Below, one piece after another: positions 6,303 to 10,878 of a stretch of DNA of 10,878 nt. The notes beneath the pieces are model-generated. The model worked only from the letters and a program-made list of their open reading frames with translations. It made no database searches and was not told the DNA's origin. The number at the start of each line of letters is the position of its first letter. The stretch's first letter is position 1. The stretch covers positions 1-10,878 of the forward strand of contig DAOUWE010000010.1 in assembly GCA_030667285.1 (NCBI GenBank), in the 5' to 3' direction. The DNA comes from Candidatus Shapirobacteria bacterium. Lineage in GTDB: Bacteria; Patescibacteriota; Microgenomatia; UBA12405; JAUWLS01. Both the position numbers and the translations under genes were made by a program.

Positions 6303-7646
6303 GTGTCCCGCCACAAAGAATACGATCTCATTATCTTAGGTGCCGGTCCCGCCGGTCTCTTTGCCGCCTATGAATACTCCAAAAAGAAAAACAAAAAAAT
6401 CCTCATCATTGAACAAGGCAACTCTATAAAAAAAAGAAAACCGATTGAAACCATGATGGGTGTCGGTGGCTCCGGCACTTTCTCCGACGGCAAACTTCAC
6501 TTCACCCCCGTCCTTTCCCACGAAAAAATCCTTGACCTCTTTCCTCTCAACCGCTATCAAACAACCGTTGACTATGTTGACCAACTTTTCACTGACTTTG
6601 GAGTCACCGCTTCTTACACTCCTAAAAACCCGGAAGAAGCCCAGAAGCTTGTGGACCAGTGTCAATGTCGCGGCGTCAAGCTTTACATCAGAAAATGCCG
6701 TCATATTGGCTCCGACGTTCTCCCTCAAATCATTAAAAACATGGTTCAAGTCCTGGAAAAACAAGGTGTTGAATTTCTCTGCAACACTCGAGTTCAAGAA
6801 ATACTGGTTAAAAACAAGTTAGTAACCGGCCTTAAAAACAAGAAAAAAACCTTTAAAGCCAAAAAATATCTTCTTGCCCCCGGTCGTATCGGCACTAGTT
6901 GGCTCCAAAATCAAGCTGAAATCATTGGTTTGGATTATTCATATCAAAAAGTAGAAATAGGTGTCCGAGCCGAGTTCCCTGCCTCCATTATGTCCGCCCA
7001 CTCCAAAATCCTGCACGAAAACATCTATGCTGTTCAGGCTCCCACTTATGACGACATCGTCCGCACTTTCTGTCCCTGCCCCAACGGTCGTATCGCCATT
7101 GAAAACTACGGTGATTACATTTCTGTTAACGGTCACTCCACTAAAACCTCTCCTTCCCAAAACTCCAACTTCAACCTGGCCACTGTTCTCGAATTAACCG
7201 AACCGGTAGAAAACACCACCGATTATGCTATCCAAGTCGCCAAAACTGCCACCATTATCGGTGGAGGGAAACCCATCCTTCAACGCCTAGCAGACCTTCG
7301 CTCCGGCCGTCGAAGCACTTGGAAAAGAATTGGACGCAGTCACACCCAACCCACACTTAAAGACGTAACCCCGGGAGACATTTCTCTCGCCCTTCCTCAT
7401 CGTACCGTTACCAACATTCTGGAGGGTCTCAAAAGACTAGACAGAGTTCTTCCCGGCCTCAACTCCGGATCCACCCTTCTTTACGCTCCTGAAATCAAAC
7501 TCCGTGGCAACCGCATTAAAATCAACAAAAAGATGCAAACCCAAATCAAAAACCTTTACGTTGCCGGTGACGGTGCCGGTACTTCAGGAAACATTGTCGG
7601 AGCCGCCGCCTCCGGTATCTTTGCCGCCCAAGGCATTCTCTCTTAA
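6303..7646 (+). CDS. FAD-dependent dehydrogenase, COG2509-like
   Basis: Predicted cytoplasmic flavoprotein of 447 residues from GTG 6303 (452 if the TTG at 6288 is used). The N-terminal dinucleotide-binding motif is LGAGPAGLFAAYEY (GxGxxG at 13-18), with the acidic residue ending the second strand in LIIEQG. The MMGVGGSGTFSDGKLHF block, LYIRKCRHIGSD, and the FCPCPNG motif (C257, C259; the family often has FCMCPGG) all fit the uncharacterised COG2509 dehydrogenases. The C-terminal FAD-binding segment is LYVAGDGAGTSGNIVGAAASG (AGDGAG at 421-426). The substrate is unknown; family members are annotated only generally. GTG 6303 is chosen because it follows a -10-like box and starts just ahead of the Rossmann strand. 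Its third codon positions are C-rich, opposite to the minus-strand genes. The next gene follows after 36 nt. Confidence 0.9.
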   Translation: MSRHKEYDLIILGAGPAGLFAAYEYSKKKNKKILIIEQGNSIKKRKPIETMMGVGGSGTFSDGKLHFTPVLSHEKILDLFPLNRYQTTVDYVDQLFTDFGVTASYTPKNPEEAQKLVDQCQCRGVKLYIRKCRHIGSDVLPQIIKNMVQVLEKQGVEFLCNTRVQEILVKNKLVTGLKNKKKTFKAKKYLLAPGRIGTSWLQNQAEIIGLDYSYQKVEIGVRAEFPASIMSAHSKILHENIYAVQAPTYDDIVRTFCPCPNGRIAIENYGDYISVNGHSTKTSPSQNSNFNLATVLELTEPVENTTDYAIQVAKTATIIGGGKPILQRLADLRSGRRSTWKRIGRSHTQPTLKDVTPGDISLALPHRTVTNILEGLKRLDRVLPGLNSGSTLLYAPEIKLRGNRIKINKKMQTQIKNLYVAGDGAGTSGNIVGAAASGIFAAQGILS

Positions 7647-7647
7647 C

Positions 7648-7676
7648 TTGCCCTAATCCCCAAAAACCCCTATACT
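7648..7676 (+). promoter_or_regulatory. Candidate promoter for the Cys-rich protein gene
   Basis: TTGCCC (7648-7653, 4 of 6 matches to TTGACA), a 17-bp spacer, and TATACT (7671-7676, 5 of 6 matches) are followed after 6 nt by the ATG at 7683. This is the best-formed promoter in the window and implies a leaderless mRNA even though the upstream gene is only 36 nt away. Confidence 0.55.
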
Positions 7677-7682
7677 TTCTCT

Positions 7683-8021
7683 ATGGAATTAAATCCCAAA
7701 TTCGGATTTGCCAATATTCCCAATATTCTCATGCTCGCTCTCCTCTTGGTCGGACTTGGCCTCACTCTTCGTGCCACCACCATGCGCACTGTTACCCAAC
7801 AATACGCCGCCAAATATCCACCTCGAGGTTATTGTTCCGATACTAAAATTCTCGTTGTCACCCGGGACGACGGACAATTAAAAGACGAACCCTGTAAATA
7901 TCTCTGCCAAGAAGGAGATTGTTGCGGAGCCAAAGACGAACCCTGCTGTCCCAATCCTGAACTTTCCCCCATCTGTGATCAAAACATGACCTGTCTCAAC
8001 GACATCTGTAAAAAAAACTAA
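7683..8021 (+). CDS. Small membrane-anchored protein with Cys-rich outer domain
   Basis: 112 residues, not assigned to a named family. A short N-terminus is followed by one hydrophobic helix (NIPNILMLALLLVGLGLTLR, 11-30), then a soluble domain with ten cysteines (51, 71, 75, 80, 81, 88, 89, 98, 104, 109). The pattern, with two CC pairs and an ending of CC-PNPELSPICDQNMTCLNDIC, resembles small disulfide-rich (knottin-like) modules. KDEPC occurs twice (67-71 and 84-88, the second as KDEPCC). I infer that the Cys-rich part is exported and held by disulfides, with the helix as an uncleaved anchor. It lies 36 nt after the FAD dehydrogenase and may be partly co-transcribed with it. Its stop overlaps the stop of the convergent gene by 4 bp. 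Confidence 0.8.
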   Translation: MELNPKFGFANIPNILMLALLLVGLGLTLRATTMRTVTQQYAAKYPPRGYCSDTKILVVTRDDGQLKDEPCKYLCQEGDCCGAKDEPCCPNPELSPICDQNMTCLNDICKKN

Positions 8022-8920
8022 TCAAAAACCCATCCCAGCTCCCCATCTATGTCCGTCCTCATTATTTCTATCCCTCTCTCCTCAATCCTTTCCAAAACCT
8101 CTTCTGCCGGATGCCCATAGCTATTATTTTTCCCTGCACTAATCACTACCACTGCCGGTCGTACTCTGTCTAAAAGCTCCTCGGAACTGCTGGTCTTTGA
8201 TCCATGATGGCCTATCTTCAAAATATCCACTTCTTCATCCAATATTTTCCTCCACACTAACTTCTTTTCTACCTCCACTGTCGCATCTCCCATCAAAAGC
8301 ACCTTCGCCTCACCCCCTCCATCCTTAATTCTGCCCAACAAAACCAACGATCCTTCATTGGCATCCTCCCATCCTCCGGAATCCTTCTCCGGAGAAAGCA
8401 CCTCTAGTTCAATTTTTCCAAAACGAATCAAATTCCCCTCCACTAAAACCCCTGAAAAAACATTCTCTTCTTCCATCCTTCTTTTTACTTCACTCCAGGC
8501 CAAGCTTTTACCTTCTTCTCCATTCCATAAAAACTTCTCTACCTCAAACCTCTCCAGTACCGACACCAAGCCTCCCACATGATCAAGATCCGGATGAGTA
8601 GCAATCACTGCTTCAATTTTCCTATCCCAAAAAGGCATATTGCCATCCAAACAATCCATCACCGGACTCCTTTTCTGTTTAAAAACCACCTCTTTCATTT
8701 CCTGTTCCAAACCTCTCAATTCCTCATATTCCTCCCAAGAATAAGAAAAAGGGCCTCCGTCTATCAAAATCTGCACTTTCCCCTCACTTATCAAAATCGC
8801 ATCCCCCTGTCCGACATCGCAAAACACCAGTTTTACTTTTTCATCCGGGTAAGTAACTATAAAAATCAAAACCAACAAACACAAAGCCAATAATAATATT
8901 GCCCACCATTTCTTCTTCAC
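8018..8920 (-). CDS. ComEC-type metallo-beta-lactamase domain protein, membrane-anchored
   Basis: 300 residues. One N-terminal hydrophobic helix (WWAILLLALCLLVLIFIV, 5-22) is followed by a metallo-beta-lactamase fold of the ComEC C-terminal kind: FCDVGQGDAILI (33-44), metal-binding THPDLDHVGG (108-117, with D111, D113 and H114), LLMGDA (208-213), KIGHHGSKTSS (235-245) and NSYGHP (266-271). In full ComEC this domain is thought to degrade the non-transported DNA strand outside the membrane. Here it is a separate protein directly after the channel gene (4-nt gap, different frame); 397 plus 300 residues approximates a whole ComEC. The GTG start is the natural beginning of the last ComEC membrane helix, so both products probably act together. 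A stand-alone MBL hydrolase with another role is less likely. Confidence 0.88.
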   Translation of the reverse strand: MKKKWWAILLLALCLLVLIFIVTYPDEKVKLVFCDVGQGDAILISEGKVQILIDGGPFSYSWEEYEELRGLEQEMKEVVFKQKRSPVMDCLDGNMPFWDRKIEAVIATHPDLDHVGGLVSVLERFEVEKFLWNGEEGKSLAWSEVKRRMEEENVFSGVLVEGNLIRFGKIELEVLSPEKDSGGWEDANEGSLVLLGRIKDGGGEAKVLLMGDATVEVEKKLVWRKILDEEVDILKIGHHGSKTSSSEELLDRVRPAVVVISAGKNNSYGHPAEEVLERIEERGIEIMRTDIDGELGWVFD

Positions 8921-8924
8921 AATT

Positions 8925-10118
8925 CTATTTTACATTTCTCCTCAGCAACCACCACCCCAAAATCAAATAATATCCCAGAACCATCACCCCGTTCATCTTC
9001 ACCGTCAAACTAATCCACTCGTGTTGGCCAATCCACCCCACCACCCTCACAAAATACCAAGCCAAGGGATACACTGCCCACAAAAACACTCTACCCAATA
9101 TTCCGCCCACTATCGGCACCAATCCTGCCAAACTTCCCGCCATTCCTAAAATCGTCATTTCCCCTACTAACGGCAACACCAATATATTCACCCCCAACCC
9201 CAACCACTGTACTTCTGAAAAATGCCAACCAATCATTGGCCAAACCATCAAAAACACCCACCATCCGACTAAAATCTCTCCCTTAAAACCTTTCTTTTTC
9301 TCGGCCAACAACACTCCAATCATCGCCCCCACACTCAACTGAAAAGAAACCTCGAAAAGTATTCCTGGACTAAAAATCACTAAAATCAAAACTGCCGCCA
9401 CTAAAGCTCTCCACACTTCAAATTTTCTGCCCACTCCCTGACCCAAAAGCAAAATACTTCCCATTATCCCGGCTCTCAAAATAGGTGCATCAAAACCAGA
9501 CAAAACACCATAAAACCATATCACCATCACTCCCACTACCAGAGCAATTTTTCTACCCAAAACATAAGCCAATCCCCCAACCACCGCCCCTGCCACTAGG
9601 GCCACATTACTTCCGCTCGCCACCACAATATGTAAAGTTCCCGTCCTTCGCAATGCTTCATAAAACTCATTACTCATTCCACTTTTTATTCCCAACACCA
9701 TTCCGGCTATTAAATCCGCCTCTCTTTTGGGCAAATTCTTCTTAATTACCTCTACCAATCTTCTTCTCACTACTCCTGACACCTCATAAATTTTCTTACT
9801 TCCTGTCACTTTCGTTTCATCCGCCACCAACCAACACTTCTTTTCACAATCTCCTTTTTCTCTCTCAAAATCATCTAGCTTGCCTTCTACCAAAACACAA
9901 TCTCCTGCCCACAGTCTTTCCTCATCTCTAACCAAAACCCAAAATTCCCCAGCCTTAAACTTCTGTCCACTCCCGGTCAATTCCGCATCTCGCTTAAGAC
10001 AAGTTTTTACTCTAAGTCTCTGTCCAATCTCATGTTTCTCTACTTTTCTATACCAATCTACAAACCTATATATCAAAAGACAAACTAGTATTACCCAAAA
10101 CCATCCTCTTTTCTTCAT
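8925..10118 (-). CDS. comEC: ComEC/Rec2 competence channel protein (without MBL domain)
   Basis: Predicted inner-membrane channel for single-stranded DNA uptake, 397 residues. An N-terminal membrane helix (WFWVILVCLLIYRFV) is followed by a DUF4131/OB-like outer domain (about 30-120) with four to five cysteines that may form disulfides. The Competence domain comes next: LPKREADLIAGMVLG (about 129-143), TLHIVVASGSNVALVAG (the family's HxxxxSGxH/N region), GFDAPILRAGIMG, FEVSFQLSVGAMIG, and several further membrane helices ending at WWLLRRNVK. The C-terminal nuclease-like domain of typical ComEC is missing and is encoded by the next gene. The ATG at 10118 follows the comEA stop after AAA, in the same frame, so the genes are very probably translated from one mRNA. 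Confidence 0.93.
   Translation of the reverse strand: MKKRGWFWVILVCLLIYRFVDWYRKVEKHEIGQRLRVKTCLKRDAELTGSGQKFKAGEFWVLVRDEERLWAGDCVLVEGKLDDFEREKGDCEKKCWLVADETKVTGSKKIYEVSGVVRRRLVEVIKKNLPKREADLIAGMVLGIKSGMSNEFYEALRRTGTLHIVVASGSNVALVAGAVVGGLAYVLGRKIALVVGVMVIWFYGVLSGFDAPILRAGIMGSILLLGQGVGRKFEVWRALVAAVLILVIFSPGILFEVSFQLSVGAMIGVLLAEKKKGFKGEILVGWWVFLMVWPMIGWHFSEVQWLGLGVNILVLPLVGEMTILGMAGSLAGLVPIVGGILGRVFLWAVYPLAWYFVRVVGWIGQHEWISLTVKMNGVMVLGYYLILGWWLLRRNVK
8927..8932 (-). promoter_or_regulatory. Possible -10 box upstream of the MBL gene
   Basis: TAAAAT on the minus strand ends 6 nt before the GTG at 8920. It overlaps the last codons and stop of the comEC gene (GTA AAA TAG), so the match may be due to coding sequence alone. 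No -35 assessed as convincing. Confidence 0.2.
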
Positions 10119-10121
10119 TTT

Positions 10122-10739
10122 TTAAATACCTATCTCGTCCTTAATCTTCTCAAACAGCTTCTCCCCTATTCCACTCACCAACTTCACCTCATTAATATCT
10201 CTAAATCCTCCATTCTTCTCTCGATATTCTATAATTCTTCCTGCAAAAGCCGGCCCAATCCCTGACAAGCTTTCCAGCTCGGTCTGGGAAGCAGTATTTA
10301 AATTCACCAACCCATTACTCACCCCCTTTACCTCACCGCCCGACCCCGAATCCGCAATATCCACCGGTACTTCCTCTCCCGCTTTCGGTATATAAATCTT
10401 CTCTCCATCTCTCAGTTTTCTGGCTCGATTCAAATTTTTCTCCACCCACTCTCTATCTGCCTCCGCCGACAGTCCCCCGCTCTCCACTAATAAGTCATTC
10501 ACTCTTGATCCTCCTTCCAATTCATAAACCCCCGCTCCCATCACCGATCCTGCCACTTCCGCCCAAATCTTCTGATCCGGAACCGATACCGTCGGCACAA
10601 TCTCCTCTTCTGCCGAAATAATTTCTACCCCTTCTTCTTGTCCATACCTCTGTCTCAAGTTCAACCCAATCCCTACTAATAAAAAGACCGCTCCCGTCCC
10701 CAAAAGAATCTCTCTGGCACCAATCTTAACCTCCCCCAC
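10122..10739 (-). CDS. comEA: ComEA DNA-receptor protein with SLBB and helix-hairpin-helix domains
   Basis: Membrane-anchored receptor that binds incoming double-stranded DNA and hands it to ComEC; 205 residues. An N-terminal hydrophobic anchor (about 11-27) and a short linker precede an SLBB domain (about 58-119, IWAEVAGSVMGAGVYELEGG to EKIYIPK). A Gly/Ser-rich linker leads to a tandem helix-hairpin-helix at the C-terminus (VNLNTASQTELESLSGIGPA, 145-164, then FRDINEVKLVSGIGEK, 179-194). This order and length are typical of ComEA. The start is GTG at 10739, the first start codon after an in-frame TGA 6 nt upstream. TAGATT sits 5 nt before it and may be a -10 box. It is the first gene of the comEA-comEC-MBL operon. 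Confidence 0.94.
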   Translation of the reverse strand: MGEVKIGAREILLGTGAVFLLVGIGLNLRQRYGQEEGVEIISAEEEIVPTVSVPDQKIWAEVAGSVMGAGVYELEGGSRVNDLLVESGGLSAEADREWVEKNLNRARKLRDGEKIYIPKAGEEVPVDIADSGSGGEVKGVSNGLVNLNTASQTELESLSGIGPAFAGRIIEYREKNGGFRDINEVKLVSGIGEKLFEKIKDEIGI

Positions 10740-10761
10740 ATCTCAATCTACCACACTCCTC

Positions 10762-10792
10762 TTGATACCCTCTCCTCTTTCCTGGATACTAT
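10762..10792 (+). promoter_or_regulatory. Candidate promoter for the right-edge gene
   Basis: TTGATA (10762-10767, 5 of 6 matches to TTGACA) is followed 17 bp later by GATACT (10785-10790, 4 of 6). The overlapping TACTAT (10787-10792) ends 6 nt before the ATG at 10799. Either placement implies a leaderless or nearly leaderless mRNA. Confidence 0.45.
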
Positions 10793-10798
10793 TAATAT

Positions 10799-10878
10799 AT
10801 GAACGTTCTTGCCCTTCTCTCTCTAGTCTCTGTTTTAAGTCTTTTATTCTCCTATTCCTCCCTGGCTTACTTCATACC
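10799..10878 (+). CDS. Start of an exported or membrane protein, cut by window edge
   Basis: Twenty-six codons from ATG at 10799 stay open to the window end. The product begins MNVLALLSLVSVLSLLFSYS and continues SLAYFI, a strongly hydrophobic segment with almost no charge, consistent with a signal peptide or first membrane helix. C-rich codons match the other plus-strand genes. It is divergent from comEA with a 59-bp gap holding a promoter-like pair. Family cannot be assigned from this fragment. Confidence 0.5.
   Translation, partial: MNVLALLSLVSVLSLLFSYSSLAYFI

Noticed and set aside
6336..6797. Minus-strand frame of 153 codons inside the FAD dehydrogenase gene
   Set aside because: Antisense shadow of a strongly conserved flavoprotein; product shows no family features.
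1..10878. tRNA, rRNA, riboswitch or transposase genes
   Set aside because: No cloverleaf, conserved RNA core or transposase motif could be recognised by eye; small RNAs in the 425-1471 gap cannot be excluded.

Overview
The window looks like part of a small, AT-leaning genome from the Candidate Phyla Radiation (Patescibacteria), most likely Microgenomates-like. This is inferred from gene content and protein style: a split ComEC, an SLBB-HhH ComEA, a divergent thymidylate kinase, a small Cys-rich anchored protein, few Shine-Dalgarno sites and frequent GTG/TTG starts. No rRNA or other taxonomic marker is present. The + strand is C-rich and G-poor along the whole window whichever strand is coding, so minus-strand genes read G-rich and plus-strand genes read C-rich.

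Layout, left to right. (1) The 5' part of ndk (minus strand) runs off the left edge. (2) A gap of about 1 kb has no gene. It holds an exact 89-bp tandem repeat (2.2 copies, with a 16-bp repeat nested inside) and, further right, a palindrome next to an 11-bp inverted repeat. (3) A minus-strand block, in transcription order: leuS interrupted by an in-frame TAA (two ORFs), an unrecognised 104-aa protein, an intergenic hairpin repeat of a widely dispersed type, tmk, and an M16 zinc peptidase. (4) Divergent from leuS on the plus strand: a COG2509-type FAD-dependent dehydrogenase, then a 112-aa membrane-anchored protein with ten cysteines. (5) Convergent with these, a minus-strand competence operon: comEA, the comEC channel part, and a separate membrane-anchored metallo-beta-lactamase protein matching the missing C-terminal part of ComEC. 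(6) At the right edge, the first 26 codons of a divergent plus-strand gene with a signal-peptide-like start.

Together the genes cover nucleotide supply (Ndk, Tmk), leucine charging of tRNA (LeuRS), proteolysis (M16) and DNA uptake (ComEA, ComEC, nuclease-like MBL). The points most worth a second look are the interrupted and N-terminally short leuS, the recurrence of a TANNNT hexamer exactly 6 nt upstream of start codons (suggesting leaderless mRNAs), the in-phase stop-NNN-start gene junctions, the split ComEC, the Cys-rich anchored protein, and the repeat-bearing 1-kb gap.
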